64,000 bases of DNA. Source: Streptomyces sp. AC512_CC834. Its GTDB lineage: Bacteria; Actinomycetota; Actinomycetes; Streptomycetales; Streptomycetaceae. Positions 25,148-33,644 of the stretch are shown piece by piece. The notes beneath the pieces were generated by a model. That model saw only the letters and a list, made by a program, of their open reading frames with translations. It did not search any database and was not told where the DNA came from. The position numbers and the translations under genes are program-made. The stretch covers positions 1 through 64,000 of the forward strand of contig NZ_JAGMUO010000017.1 in NCBI RefSeq assembly GCF_019049325.1, in the 5' to 3' direction. Each line of letters begins with the position of its first letter. Positions within the stretch are counted from its first letter, which is position 1.

Positions 25148-25261
25148 GATCGGCGGGTGCCTTTCCCTGTGCGGGGCCGGGCAGCACGGGGCACCCCCGG
25201 CGGCTCGGCCCCGTATGCCTCGACGGTGCCCGTGCACCGGCGGGCGCCGGGCACGTGAGCC

Positions 25262-25384
25262 GGTCACATCCGCGCGGGGCAGTCCGGCTCACCGTCCGGA
25301 AGCCTCAAGGGCTCGGCGGGCGGCTCACGGTTGCGGGTCAGCGCCGGAATTGCACCGGCTTCCCCCCGTACGGGTGATGACGAC
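25262..25384 (-). ncRNA. Cobalamin riboswitch
   Basis: On the minus strand the sequence reads GGGAAGCCGGTGCAATTCCG, directly followed by GCGCTGACCCGCAACCGTGA, which are the two most conserved parts of the cobalamin aptamer, and ends with GAGCCGGACTGCC, a B12-box-like segment, and the closing GCGCGG. A -10-like TAAAGT (25391-25396) sits just upstream, placing the transcript start at about 25384. The aptamer ends about 115 nt before the ATG of the surface protein gene; the following hairpins probably expose or hide its ribosome-binding site. Corrinoid binding should repress the operon. Confidence 0.92.
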
Positions 25385-25463
25385 GCCGCCACTTTACCCG
25401 TCCGCGGGATCCGGGCCGAGGGGTGGCCGGACGGGAGCGGCGGCCGGGGGCTACGTTCCGGGC

Positions 25464-26138
25464 ATGCGGACGGGGCGACTGATCGGGGCGGGGCGTACGG
25501 CCGACGTGTACGAGGCCGACGCGGGGTGGGTGCTGCGGCGCGACCGGGCGGGCATCGGGGACGCCGCGGCCGAGGGCGCGGTGATGGAACACGTACGGGC
25601 GCACGGCTATCCGGTGCCCCGGGTGCGTTCCGGCGGGCCTGAGGCACCGCGTACGGACCTGGTCATGGAGCGGCTGTCCGGGCCGACGATGCTGCGGGCG
25701 TGCCTGGACGGGGCGCTGACGCCCCAGGACGCGGGCGCCGTGCTCGCCCGGCTGCTGCGGCTGCTGCACCAGGTGCCCGCGTACCGCTCCGCCGACCCGG
25801 GCGTACGTGTCCTCCACCTGGACCTGCACCCGGACAACGTGATCCTCACGGCCGACGGGCCCCGGGTCATCGACTGGTCCAACGCCGAGGAGGGCGACCC
25901 CGGCCTCGACTGGGGGACGTCGGCGGTGATTCTCGCCCAGGTGGCGGCCGGTGACGGGCCGATGGCCGAGCCCGCCGGGGTCATGCTGGCCGCGCTGCTC
26001 GCCGACCCGTCGGCCGCACTCACGCCGGACGGCCTCGCTCAGGCGTTGCGGCGACGGGCGGCCAACCCGACCATGAGCCGCGGTGAGGTGGAGGTGCTGC
26101 CCGCCGCCGGGGAGCTGATCCGCTCCCGCCTGGGCTGA
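25464..26138 (+). CDS. APH/choline-kinase-fold phosphotransferase
   Basis: A 224-residue kinase-like protein. The N-lobe begins LIGAGRTADVYEADAGWVLR (a Gly-rich nucleotide loop, with Arg where Lys is usual), the catalytic loop is VLHLDLHPDNVILTADG, and the metal motif is VIDWSNAEEGDPGLDWG. It belongs to the aminoglycoside/choline phosphotransferase superfamily. The second Asp of the metal motif is replaced (DWS), common in this subgroup. The ATG at 25464 lies 12 bp after a GGGGGCT stretch. It is divergent from the riboswitch operon and convergent with kstR. Substrate unknown. Confidence 0.85.
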   Translation: MRTGRLIGAGRTADVYEADAGWVLRRDRAGIGDAAAEGAVMEHVRAHGYPVPRVRSGGPEAPRTDLVMERLSGPTMLRACLDGALTPQDAGAVLARLLRLLHQVPAYRSADPGVRVLHLDLHPDNVILTADGPRVIDWSNAEEGDPGLDWGTSAVILAQVAAGDGPMAEPAGVMLAALLADPSAALTPDGLAQALRRRAANPTMSRGEVEVLPAAGELIRSRLG

Positions 26139-26165
26139 ACGGCGGGCCTCAGGGGCGCTGGCCGC

Positions 26166-26852
26166 TTACTCTCCCGGCCCGGTCTCCGTCAGGTCGATCA
26201 GTCGGCACACCGTTGCGATGTCCACCCGGACCTGGGCGAGGGACGTGCGGCCGGCGAGCCAGGTGATCAGGGTCGAGAGCCAGGTGTGCTCGATGACCCG
26301 GACGGCCGACAGTTGCTCGGGGGTCGGGTTCTCCAGGCCGCCCATCGCGTCCAGGATGATCGCCGTGGTCTGCCGGGAGACCTGGTCGACCTCGGGGGAG
26401 ACGCTGCGGTCGGCGAAGGTCAGGGCGCGGGCCATCGCCTCGGCCAGCCGCGGTTCGCGCTGCAGCGCGCCGAAGGCCCGCATCAGGGTCTGCGCCACCC
26501 GGTCCGCGGCCGTCGCACCGGTGGGCGGGCTCTTGCGCAGGGCGCCGTGCAGCCGCTCCAACTGGTCGTGCATGGTCGCGACCAGCAGATGCACCTTGGA
26601 CGGGAAGTAGCGGTACAGCGTGCCGAGGGCGACCTGCGAGGACTCCGCGACCTCCCGCATCTGCACCGCTTCGAAGCCGCCCCGGCAGGCCAGCCGGGCG
26701 GTCGCGTGCAGGATGCGGCCGCGGCGCTCCCGCTGCCGCTCGGTGAGGGGCGGCGCGGCGGAGTGGCGCGCGAAACCGGAACCGGAAGCGGAACCGGGAG
26801 CGGGAGCGAAGGCTTCCGCTCCCGGCTTGTCCACCTTGCTCGTCTTGGTCAC
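26166..26852 (-). CDS. KstR-like TetR-family regulator
   Basis: A 228-residue repressor. The HTH occupies residues 38-95 (RERRGRILHATARLACRGGF; QMREVAESSQVALGTLYRYF; PSKVHLLVATM). The C-terminal ligand domain matches the KstR type that in mycobacteria senses cholesterol-derived CoA thioesters and represses steroid and lipid catabolism. A perfect match to the KstR operator consensus TNNAACNNGTTNNA lies between this gene and the divergent glycosyltransferase operon. In Streptomyces the regulon is different from mycobacteria and no steroid-degradation genes are in the window, so the effector is open. Confidence 0.85.
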   Translation of the reverse strand: MTKTSKVDKPGAEAFAPAPGSASGSGFARHSAAPPLTERQRERRGRILHATARLACRGGFEAVQMREVAESSQVALGTLYRYFPSKVHLLVATMHDQLERLHGALRKSPPTGATAADRVAQTLMRAFGALQREPRLAEAMARALTFADRSVSPEVDQVSRQTTAIILDAMGGLENPTPEQLSAVRVIEHTWLSTLITWLAGRTSLAQVRVDIATVCRLIDLTETGPGE

Positions 26853-26976
26853 CTTCTCGCCCTCACCTCCCCCTCACCCGGCCCGGCGGCGTGTCGCGCC
26901 GTGGCGTGAATCACCTGATCCACTCGTCACAGCTTCCCTACCTGCCGGTAGATTCGGAGCCTCTGACGATCAAGTC

Positions 26977-26990
26977 TGAAACTTGTTCTA
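26977..26990. promoter_or_regulatory. KstR-type operator
   Basis: TGAAACTTGTTCTA matches TNNAACNNGTTNNA exactly. It lies between kstR (start 26852) and the glycosyltransferase start (27043) and overlaps a -10-like TAGATT (26989-26994) for the latter, so the regulator likely represses the operon and perhaps itself. Confidence 0.78.
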
Positions 26991-27042
26991 GATTAACGTC
27001 CCGACGTAGTGTCACGGGAGCGCAGTGAGAAGGGGGCCCAGA

Positions 27043-28485
27043 GTGACCGCCGAGGCCAGTCAGACGGGTCCCCGTCCGGAGCCCGCCGCCGACGGCTTGC
27101 GACCGCTCCGCATCGCACTCCTCACGTACAAGGGAAACCCGTTCTGCGGCGGCCAGGGCGTCTACGTCCGCCACCTCTCGCGTGAACTGGCCCGCCTCGG
27201 CCACCGCGTCGAGGTCATCGGCGCCCAGCCCTACCCCGTCCTCGACGAGGAGCCCGTCGAGGAGAGCCTCGTCGGGAACCGGCTGTCCCTCACCGAGCTG
27301 CCCAGCCTCGACCTCTACCGCCAGCCCGACCCCTTCCGCACCCCCAAGCGCGACGAGTACCGCGACTGGATCGACGCGCTCGAGGTCGGCACAATGTGGA
27401 CCGGCGGCTTCCCGGAGCCGCTGACGTTCTCGCTGCGCGCCCGCCGCCATCTGCGCGCCCGCCGCGGCGACTTCGACGTCGTGCACGACAACCAGACGCT
27501 GGGGTACGGACTGCTCGGCGACGTCGGCGCGCCGCTCGTCACCACCATCCACCACCCCATCACCGTCGACCGGCAACTCGAACTCGACGCCGCCGACGGC
27601 TGGAAGCGCCGGTACTCCGTACGCCGCTGGTACGCCTTCACCCGGATGCAGAAGCGCGTCGCGCGCCGCCTGCCCTCCGTGCTCACCGTCTCCGGCACCT
27701 CCCGCCAGGAGATCGTCGACCACCTAGGCGTCCGGGACGACCGCATCCACGTCGTCCACATCGGCGCCGACACCGACCTGTTCTCGCCCGACCCGTCGGT
27801 GCCGCGCGTGCCGGGCCGGATCGTGACGACGTCCAGCGCCGACGTGCCGCTCAAGGGCCTCGTCTTCCTCGTCGAGGCACTGGCCAAGGCACGCACCGAG
27901 CACCCCAGGGCCCACCTCGTCGTCGTCGGCAAGCGGCCCGCGGAGGGGCCCGTCGCGCAGGCGATCGAGCGGTACGGCCTCGCGGACGCCGTCGAGTTCG
28001 TCAAGGGCATCTCGGACGCCGAACTGGTCGGCCTCGTGCGGTCGGCGGAGGTCGCGTGCGTGCCGTCGCTGTACGAGGGGTTCTCGCTGCCCGCCGCCGA
28101 GGCCATGGCGACCGGCACGGCGCTGCTCGCCACCACCGGCGGGGCCGTCCCGGAGGTCGCCGGGCCCGACGGGGAGACCTGCCTCGCGGTGCCACCGGGG
28201 GACGCGGACGCGCTGGCCGCCGGGCTGAACCGGCTGCTCGGCGACCGCGAACTGCGGGCCAGGCTCGGCGCGGCCGGACGCGAGCGCGTGCTGCGGCACT
28301 TCACCTGGGCCCGCGCCGCCGAGGGCACGGTCGCCCGTTACCGGGAGGCCATCGGACCCTCCGCCCCGGCCGCCCCGGCCGACCCGGCCGACCCGGCCGA
28401 CCCGAGGGTCGTGGCCGCGACCCCGACCCCGACCTCGACCACCAGTGACACCGGCGTCTATCCCGAAAGCAGGGCCACGTGCTGA
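27043..28485 (+). CDS. GT4-type glycosyltransferase (GT-B fold)
   Basis: About 480 residues. The acceptor domain begins LRIALLTYKGNPFCGGQGVY (the GGxGxx loop); the donor domain has VVHIGADTDLFSP, TTSSADVPLKGLVFLVEA, the E-x7-E signature CVPSLYEGFSLPAAEAMATG, and VAVPPGDADALA. It transfers a sugar from a nucleotide donor to an unknown acceptor. The C-terminal 45 residues form a low-complexity tail (ADPADPADPR) encoded by 9-bp repeats and are probably disordered. GTG at 27043 follows AGGGGG; GTG at 27025 is an alternative. It overlaps the methyltransferase by 7 bp and heads a three-gene operon behind the KstR operator. Confidence 0.88.
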   Translation: MTAEASQTGPRPEPAADGLRPLRIALLTYKGNPFCGGQGVYVRHLSRELARLGHRVEVIGAQPYPVLDEEPVEESLVGNRLSLTELPSLDLYRQPDPFRTPKRDEYRDWIDALEVGTMWTGGFPEPLTFSLRARRHLRARRGDFDVVHDNQTLGYGLLGDVGAPLVTTIHHPITVDRQLELDAADGWKRRYSVRRWYAFTRMQKRVARRLPSVLTVSGTSRQEIVDHLGVRDDRIHVVHIGADTDLFSPDPSVPRVPGRIVTTSSADVPLKGLVFLVEALAKARTEHPRAHLVVVGKRPAEGPVAQAIERYGLADAVEFVKGISDAELVGLVRSAEVACVPSLYEGFSLPAAEAMATGTALLATTGGAVPEVAGPDGETCLAVPPGDADALAAGLNRLLGDRELRARLGAAGRERVLRHFTWARAAEGTVARYREAIGPSAPAAPADPADPADPRVVAATPTPTSTTSDTGVYPESRATC

Positions 28486-29213
28486 CCGTCGACTTCTCCC
28501 GGTTCCCGCTCGCCCCGGGCGACCGCGTCCTGGACCTCGGCTGCGGCGCCGGACGGCACGCCTTCGAGTGCTACCGGCGCGGCGCCCAGGTCGTCGCGCT
28601 GGACCAGAACGGCGAGGAGATCCGCGAGGTCGCCAAGTGGTTCGCGGCGATGAAGGAGGCCGGCGAGGCCCCGGCCGGCGCCACCGCCACCGCGATGGAG
28701 GGCGACGCGCTGGCCCTGCCCTTCCCGGACGAGTCCTTCGACGTCGTCATCATCTCCGAGGTGATGGAGCACATCCCCGACGACAAGGGCGTCCTCGCCG
28801 AGATGGTCCGGGTGCTCAGGCCCGGAGGCCGCATCGCGGTCACGGTCCCGCGCTACGGCCCCGAGAAGGTCTGCTGGACCCTCTCCGACGCCTACCACGA
28901 GGTCGAGGGCGGCCACATCCGCATCTACAAGGCCGAACAACTCCTCGCCCGGATCCGCGAGGCGGGCCTCAAGCCGTACGGCACCCACCACGCACACGCG
29001 CTGCACTCGCCGTACTGGTGGCTGAAGTGCGCGTTCGGCGTCGACAACGACAAGGCGCTGCCGGTGCGGGCGTACCACAAGCTGCTGGTCTGGGACATCA
29101 TGAAGAAGCCGCTGGCGACGAGGGCCGCCGAGCAGGCGCTGAACCCACTGATCGGCAAGAGCTTCGTCGCCTACGCGACCAAGCCGCACCTGCCGACGGT
29201 GGACGCCGCGTGA
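28479..29213 (+). CDS. Class I SAM-dependent methyltransferase
   Basis: A 244-residue enzyme. Motif I is VLDLGCGAGRHAFE, motif II VVALDQNGEE, the post-I region GDALALPFPDESFDVV, and the helix after it ISEVMEHIPDDKGVLAEMV with motif III RVLRPGGRIAVTVP; these are the marks of Methyltransf_11/25. The C-terminal region (AHALHSPYWWLKCAFGVDND) resembles acceptor-binding elements of lipid or quinone-like substrates, but this is a guess. It is coupled to the glycosyltransferase (7-bp overlap) and the next gene (GTGA overlap), so the three products act in one pathway. Confidence 0.9.
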   Translation: MLTVDFSRFPLAPGDRVLDLGCGAGRHAFECYRRGAQVVALDQNGEEIREVAKWFAAMKEAGEAPAGATATAMEGDALALPFPDESFDVVIISEVMEHIPDDKGVLAEMVRVLRPGGRIAVTVPRYGPEKVCWTLSDAYHEVEGGHIRIYKAEQLLARIREAGLKPYGTHHAHALHSPYWWLKCAFGVDNDKALPVRAYHKLLVWDIMKKPLATRAAEQALNPLIGKSFVAYATKPHLPTVDAA

Positions 29214-30298
29214 CAACCTCGCGCACGCCCCGCACGCCCCGTACCGAACACCTCGTCCTGCCCGGAGTGCTCACCGAGGAGCAGGCCGCCGCGACCGTCC
29301 GCGGCATCCTCGACGTGCAGCGCGACGACGGTGCGATCCCGTGGTTCCGCGGCCACCACCTCGACCCCTGGGACCACGTCGAGGCGGCGATGGCCCTGGA
29401 CGCGGCCGACGAGCACGAGGCCGCCGAGCGGGCCTACGAGTGGCTGGCCAGGCACCAGAACCAGGACGGCTCCTGGTACGCCGCCTACGCCGACGGGGAC
29501 TTCGCCGACGTCACCGACCGCGGCCGGGAGACCAACTTCGTCGCCTACGTCGCCGTCGGCGTCTGGCACCACCACCTCGCCACCGGGGACGACACGTTCC
29601 TGGACCGGATGTGGCCCGTCGTCCACGCGGCCGTCGAGTTCGTGCTGCGCCTCCAGCAGCCCGGCGGACAGATCGGCTGGCGCCGCGACGACGACGGCAC
29701 CGACACCACCGACGCGCTGCTCACCGGCAGCTCCTCCGTCCACCACGCGCTGCGCTGCGCGCTCGCCATCGCGGAGCAGCGCGAAGAGCCGCAGCCCGAC
29801 TGGGAGCTGGCGGCGGGCACGCTGCGGCACGCCATCCGCCACCACCCGGAGCGGTTCCTGGACAAGGGCCGCTACTCGATGGACTGGTACTACCCGGTGC
29901 TGGGCGGCGCGGTGCGGGACACGGAGGCCAAGTCCCGCATCGAGGAGAGCTGGGACCGTTTCGTCGTCCCGGACCTCGGCGTGCGCTGCGTCGTCCCCAA
30001 CCCGTGGGTGACGGGCGGCGAGTCGGCCGAACTCGCGCTCGCCCTGTGGGCGGTGGGCGAGTCCGACCACGCCCTGGCGATCCTCCAGTCCATCCAGCAC
30101 CTGCGGGATCCGGACAGCGGCCTGTACTGGACGGGCTACGTCTTCGAGGACGACGCCATCTGGCCGCGCGAACTCACCACCTGGACGGCGGGCTCCCTGC
30201 TGCTCGCCGTCGCCGCGCTCGGCGGCCACGAGGCGACCTGCCAGGTCTTCGCGGGCGACCGCCTGCCGATGGGGCTCGACCCGGACTGCTGCGTCTGA
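29210..30298 (+). CDS. Prenyltransferase/squalene-cyclase-fold protein
   Basis: A 362-residue alpha/alpha-barrel protein. Features are FRGHHLDPWDHVEAAMALDA, then HQNQDGSWYAAYADGDF (a QxDGSW repeat end), TNFVAYVAVGVWHHHL, and DSGLYWTGYVFEDDAIWP. It has no signal peptide and no DxDD cyclase motif. The fold is shared by terpene cyclases, prenyltransferase beta subunits and glycoside hydrolase-like proteins (six-hairpin), so the enzyme may act on a sugar as well. The GTG at 29210 overlaps the methyltransferase stop by 4 bp. As third gene of a KstR-controlled operon it may bind or modify a glycosylated lipid. Confidence 0.8.
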   Translation: MTTSRTPRTPRTEHLVLPGVLTEEQAAATVRGILDVQRDDGAIPWFRGHHLDPWDHVEAAMALDAADEHEAAERAYEWLARHQNQDGSWYAAYADGDFADVTDRGRETNFVAYVAVGVWHHHLATGDDTFLDRMWPVVHAAVEFVLRLQQPGGQIGWRRDDDGTDTTDALLTGSSSVHHALRCALAIAEQREEPQPDWELAAGTLRHAIRHHPERFLDKGRYSMDWYYPVLGGAVRDTEAKSRIEESWDRFVVPDLGVRCVVPNPWVTGGESAELALALWAVGESDHALAILQSIQHLRDPDSGLYWTGYVFEDDAIWPRELTTWTAGSLLLAVAALGGHEATCQVFAGDRLPMGLDPDCCV

Positions 30299-30330
30299 CC
30301 GCCGGTTGCCGGGCCGGGTCCGGTGCTGGA

Positions 30331-30624
30331 TCAGTGCCGGTGGAGGCGGTTGGCGATGGCGTGGCCGATGAAGAGGTAGACGACCGCGGCCAGGCCGTAG
30401 CCGGCGACGACCCTGGCCCAGGCCTCGTCAAAGGTGAAGAGGTCGTGCGACCAGCCGGCCAGCCAGTCGGCCGCGTCATGGACGAACCGCACCAGGTCGT
30501 TGGCCCGGTTGGCGTCCAACAGGTACATCAGGATCCACAGTCCGAGGATGAAGGCCATGATGTCCGCGATCACCGCGACGGCCGTTCCGGCGGAGTTGGA
30601 CCCACTGCGAGTTCGAGGGGACAT
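30331..30624 (-). CDS. Small membrane protein
   Basis: A 97-residue protein with two hydrophobic segments, AVAVIADIMAFILGLWILMY (residues 15-34) and VAGYGLAAVVYLFIGHAIAN near the C-terminus, connected by an acidic amphipathic loop (RFVHDAADWLAGWSHDLFTF). The C-terminus RLHRH is basic. It is conserved-looking and of ordinary codon use but I cannot assign a function. It is convergent with the prenyltransferase-fold gene (32 bp apart) and begins just before a strong terminator of the upstream DUF5336-like gene. Confidence 0.75.
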   Translation of the reverse strand: MSPRTRSGSNSAGTAVAVIADIMAFILGLWILMYLLDANRANDLVRFVHDAADWLAGWSHDLFTFDEAWARVVAGYGLAAVVYLFIGHAIANRLHRH

Positions 30625-30666
30625 GCCTTCCGTCTGGCCCCGGATGTCTGTTTGAAACCAACGACG

Positions 30667-30706
30667 ACGGCCCCTCGCCCGGAAGTACCGGTGGGCGAGG
30701 GGCCGT
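30667..30706. terminator. Strong terminator hairpin
   Basis: ACGGCCCCTCGCCC pairs perfectly with GGGCGAGGGGCCGT (14 bp) across a 12-nt loop. It lies 40 bp after the stop of the DUF5336-like gene on the minus strand and precedes the small membrane protein gene. Confidence 0.85.
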
Positions 30707-30746
30707 TGGCGTTGAGAGTTGAGCGTTGAGCGGGTGGGCGGGCGCG

Positions 30747-31628
30747 TCAGCCGCGCTGGATGCCCGAGGTGTCCTGGAGGACGCCGCGACGGCCGTCCTG
30801 CGTCTGGGCGACCAGGTTGGCGCCGCGCTGCTCGACGGCCAGGTACCAGGTGCCCGGCGCCAGCTCGGCGATCGGGGTGGGGGAGCCGTCCTCCGCGAAC
30901 AGCGGACGCGGCACCGGCACGGCGAACCAGAACGGCGAGAAGTCCCCGGCCGGCTGGGCCTGCGCCTGCTGCGGGGCCTGCGGCTGCGGCGCCTGCGGCT
31001 GACCGGGCTGCGGCTGACCGGGCTGACCCGGCTGGCCGCCGAAGGACGGACCCGGCTGACCCGGCTGACCGGGCTGACCCGGCTGGCCGCCGTACGGCTG
31101 CTGCTGGGCGCCCGGGTAGCCGTAACCACCCTGGGGCTGGCCGCCGTAGGGCTGCGGCGCGGCCGGACGGGAGGCCGGGAGCAGGGACCCCTTGAGGGCG
31201 GGGAGCAGCGGGGTGGCCACGGCCGCGGCGGCCATGATCAGCGTGGCGATCAGGGCGAGGATCAGGCCCAGGCCGGCGCTGATACTGTCCACGCCGCCGT
31301 CGTTGTCGAAGGCGCCCGCCGGGTCGAAGATGTTGCCGAGCGCGCACCACGCGGCGAAGACCGTGAACGCGATGCCGAACGGGCCGAGGTCGAGACCCGC
31401 GACCTTCTTGGGCTGCGGCAGGGTACGGGCCACGACGATGAGCGCGGCTCCGATGACGCCCGCCAGGACGACACCGAGAACGACCGAGCCACTGCCCCAC
31501 AGGCTGGGGACTTCGGCGCCGTCCGGGGCACCGTCGATCGAGTAGATGTCGAGGAACGACGCGATCAACAGCAACACCGCTGCTCCGATCACCACGCCGT
31601 CGCCTCGAGTGAGGGAGCGGATATTCAC
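30747..31628 (-). CDS. DUF5336-like membrane protein with Pro/Gly/Gln repeat tail
   Basis: A 293-residue protein. Four membrane helices occupy residues 12-145 (VVIGAAVLLLIASFLDIY; GSVVLGVVLAGVIGAALIVV; FGIAFTVFAAWCALGNIF; GLILALIATLIMAAAAVATP). Then comes a long PGQPGQPGQ/PQAPQ low-complexity region (residues 160-235) and a final 55-residue folded piece (FWFAVPVPRPLFAEDG and LAPGTWYLAVEQRGANLVAQ). The layout resembles the mycobacterial 34-kDa antigen family. The Pro-rich segment probably mediates protein contacts at the membrane. The start is GTG, preceded by AAGGA. Function unknown; no operon partner. Confidence 0.75.
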   Translation of the reverse strand: MNIRSLTRGDGVVIGAAVLLLIASFLDIYSIDGAPDGAEVPSLWGSGSVVLGVVLAGVIGAALIVVARTLPQPKKVAGLDLGPFGIAFTVFAAWCALGNIFDPAGAFDNDGGVDSISAGLGLILALIATLIMAAAAVATPLLPALKGSLLPASRPAAPQPYGGQPQGGYGYPGAQQQPYGGQPGQPGQPGQPGPSFGGQPGQPGQPQPGQPQAPQPQAPQQAQAQPAGDFSPFWFAVPVPRPLFAEDGSPTPIAELAPGTWYLAVEQRGANLVAQTQDGRRGVLQDTSGIQRG

Positions 31629-31786
31629 TTCAGGTCCTTCGTAGGTCGTCTCGTCGTCGGTAGAGGCGTCGCTGTCACGATGGCGCCGAAAGGTTCCGGT
31701 GTGAAGCGCGGGGGTGGCCCCTCATCGTACGGACGACACTATCGTCCGTACCTCGGCGCTGTCCGCAGGGATCGGGGCGCTGATCG

Positions 31787-32785
31787 CTACCCGCGCAGGA
31801 AACTCACAATTCCCTCAGACATTCCCTGCGCCGCCTTCTGCCGCCAACTTCCGCTGGTCAGCAGCGCCGCGTCCTTGCCGTCGCGCATGTTGCCGCACTC
31901 GATGAACACCTTGGGAACTGTTGACAGATTGAGACCGCCCAGGTCCGTGCGCGTCACCAGACCGGTGCCGTCGCCGAGGTAGTTGGAGGGCGCGGTGCCC
32001 GTGACGCGCACGAAGCTGCCCGCGACGCGCTTGCCCAGCTCGGCGGAGGGGGCGACGATGTCGCGGGTGTCGGCGGCGCCCTCGTGCACCGGCCCCGGCA
32101 TGATCACGTGGAAGCCGCGGTTGCCGGCCCCCGACCCGTCGGCGTGGATGGAGATCGCGGCGTCGGCGTGGGCCTCGTTGCCGATCCGGGCGCGCTCGTC
32201 CACGCAGGGTCCGTAAGAACGGTCGCCGTCCTGCGTCAGCTTCACGGTCGCGCCCTGCTTCTCCAGCAGGGTGCGCAGCCGGTGGGCCACGTCGAGGGTG
32301 AACTTCGCCTCGGGCCAGCCCGCGTTGGTGGCGGTGCCGGTCGTGTCGCACGCCTTCCAGTGCGTACCGACGTTCACCTTGCGGTTGATCTCGGTGGCGT
32401 GCTGGAAATTGGCCGTGTTGTGTCCCGGGTCGATCACGACGACCTTGCCCTCGAGAGGGCCGGAGGCCGCCGCGGGCGCGGACTTCGAGGCGGACGCCGA
32501 CGGTTTCGACGGTTTCTCCGACGTCGGGACGGACGACGAACCCGTCGTGGGCTTCTCGCCGTCGTCGCCCGCGGAACCGCCGGAGGACGGCGCCGACGAC
32601 GTCCGTACGCCGCCCGCGCGGTCGGAGCCGCCCCCGTCCCCGTCGTCCGGGCCGCCGACCGCCGCGTACACCCCCCACCCGAGCAGCGCCCCGGGCACGA
32701 GCGCGGCGACCGCCACGGTCAGCGGGCGGCGCAGTGGGGAACGGCGGGGCTGGGAAGGTTCGAAGTCCGGGCCTGTGTACGACAC
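31787..32785 (-). CDS. N-acetylmuramoyl-L-alanine amidase (Amidase_3), membrane anchored
   Basis: A 332-residue cell-wall hydrolase that cleaves the MurNAc-L-Ala amide bond. An N-terminal signal anchor (LTVAVAALVPGALLGWGVYA) is followed by a Ser/Pro/Lys-rich spacer to residue 110 and then the zinc-dependent Amidase_3 domain: VVVIDPGHNTANFQ (His), ATEINRKVN (Glu), AISIHADGSGAGNRG (His), and PKVFIECGNMRDGKDA (catalytic Glu). All four key residues are present. It stands alone between the DUF5336-like gene and a methyltransferase and probably remodels peptidoglycan in growth or sporulation. Confidence 0.93.
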   Translation of the reverse strand: MSYTGPDFEPSQPRRSPLRRPLTVAVAALVPGALLGWGVYAAVGGPDDGDGGGSDRAGGVRTSSAPSSGGSAGDDGEKPTTGSSSVPTSEKPSKPSASASKSAPAAASGPLEGKVVVIDPGHNTANFQHATEINRKVNVGTHWKACDTTGTATNAGWPEAKFTLDVAHRLRTLLEKQGATVKLTQDGDRSYGPCVDERARIGNEAHADAAISIHADGSGAGNRGFHVIMPGPVHEGAADTRDIVAPSAELGKRVAGSFVRVTGTAPSNYLGDGTGLVTRTDLGGLNLSTVPKVFIECGNMRDGKDAALLTSGSWRQKAAQGMSEGIVSFLRG

Positions 32786-32807
32786 GTCAGCGACTCTAAC
32801 CGCGCCC

Positions 32808-33488
32808 TCAGATCCCCGCGCCCGTTCGCCGCAGGACGCGCAGCGAGCCGGTCGCGGAGACCTCGGTGAACGCTCCTGAGGCGAGTGCCCTGAGGTAGAC
32901 GCGGTACGGGGCCTGGCCGGTGAACTCGTCGGCCGGTTCCGGGAAGACGTCGTGGATCGCCAGGAGGCCGCCGTCGGCCACGTGCGGTGCCCAGCCCTCG
33001 TAGTCGGCGTTCGCGTGCTCGTCGGTGTGGCCGCCGTCGACGAAGACGAGGCCGAGCGGGGAGTTCCAGACCGCCGCGACCTGCGGGGAGCGGCCGACCA
33101 GGGCCACCACGTGCTCCTCCAGGCCGGCCCGGTGCAGGGTGCGGCGGAAGGTGGGCAGGGTGTCCATGACGCCCAGCTCGGGGTCGACCGTCTCCGGGTC
33201 GTGGTAGTCCCAGCCCGGCTGCTGCTCCTCGCTGCCCCGGTGGTGGTCGACGGTGAGCGCGGTCACCCCGGAGCGGCGGGCCGCGTCGGCGAGCAGGACG
33301 GTGGAGCGCCCGCAGTACGTGCCGACCTCCAGCAGCGGCAGCCCGAGCCCACCGGCCTCCACGGCGGCGGCGTACAGCGCGCGGCCCTCGTGCGCCGGCA
33401 TGAACCCCTTCGCGGCCTCGAACGCGGCCAGGGCGTCGGGGGAGGGGGACGGGGAGGGTGCGGGGACGGAGTCGGGGGCCGCGGTCAT
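32808..33488 (-). CDS. Class I SAM-dependent methyltransferase
   Basis: A 226-residue enzyme of the Methyltransf_24 type. LLEVGTYCGRSTVLLADAAR is motif I, VTALTVDHHRGSEEQQPGWD the second strand, and GLVFVDGGHTDEHANADYEG the strongly conserved V-D-G-x-H acidic motif. LLAIHDVFPEPADEF follows. The N-terminal 20 residues are a Pro/Ser repeat. Substrate unknown. The ATG at 33488 is chosen; an open reading upstream is leader. A terminator-like hairpin lies immediately upstream between this gene and the MFS gene on the same strand, so they are separate units. Confidence 0.88.
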   Translation of the reverse strand: MTAAPDSVPAPSPSPSPDALAAFEAAKGFMPAHEGRALYAAAVEAGGLGLPLLEVGTYCGRSTVLLADAARRSGVTALTVDHHRGSEEQQPGWDYHDPETVDPELGVMDTLPTFRRTLHRAGLEEHVVALVGRSPQVAAVWNSPLGLVFVDGGHTDEHANADYEGWAPHVADGGLLAIHDVFPEPADEFTGQAPYRVYLRALASGAFTEVSATGSLRVLRRTGAGI

Positions 33489-33539
33489 GGGGGCCTTTCG
33501 GAGGTGGTGTGCGGGTGTGCAGGCGCCCCACATGCTGCC

Positions 33540-33572
33540 GCACCCCCTGCCGCGCGGTGCGACAGGGGGTGC
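33540..33572. terminator. Terminator hairpin
   Basis: GCACCCCCTG pairs with CAGGGGGTGC (10 bp) across a 13-nt loop. It follows the stop of the MFS gene (33645) on the minus strand. Confidence 0.75.
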
Positions 33573-33644
33573 GGGGGACTGGCCGGGGCCGGAGGGTCGG
33601 GTGGGGACCTGTCTCAGGCGGCGGCCCCTCACGCGGGGGACCCG

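Noticed and set aside
22136..25258. A 1,040-codon open frame on the plus strand across the ECF operon
   Set aside because: It runs antisense to five coupled genes with clear families and to the riboswitch. Its composition (Gly/Arg/Val/Gln) is typical of antisense frames.
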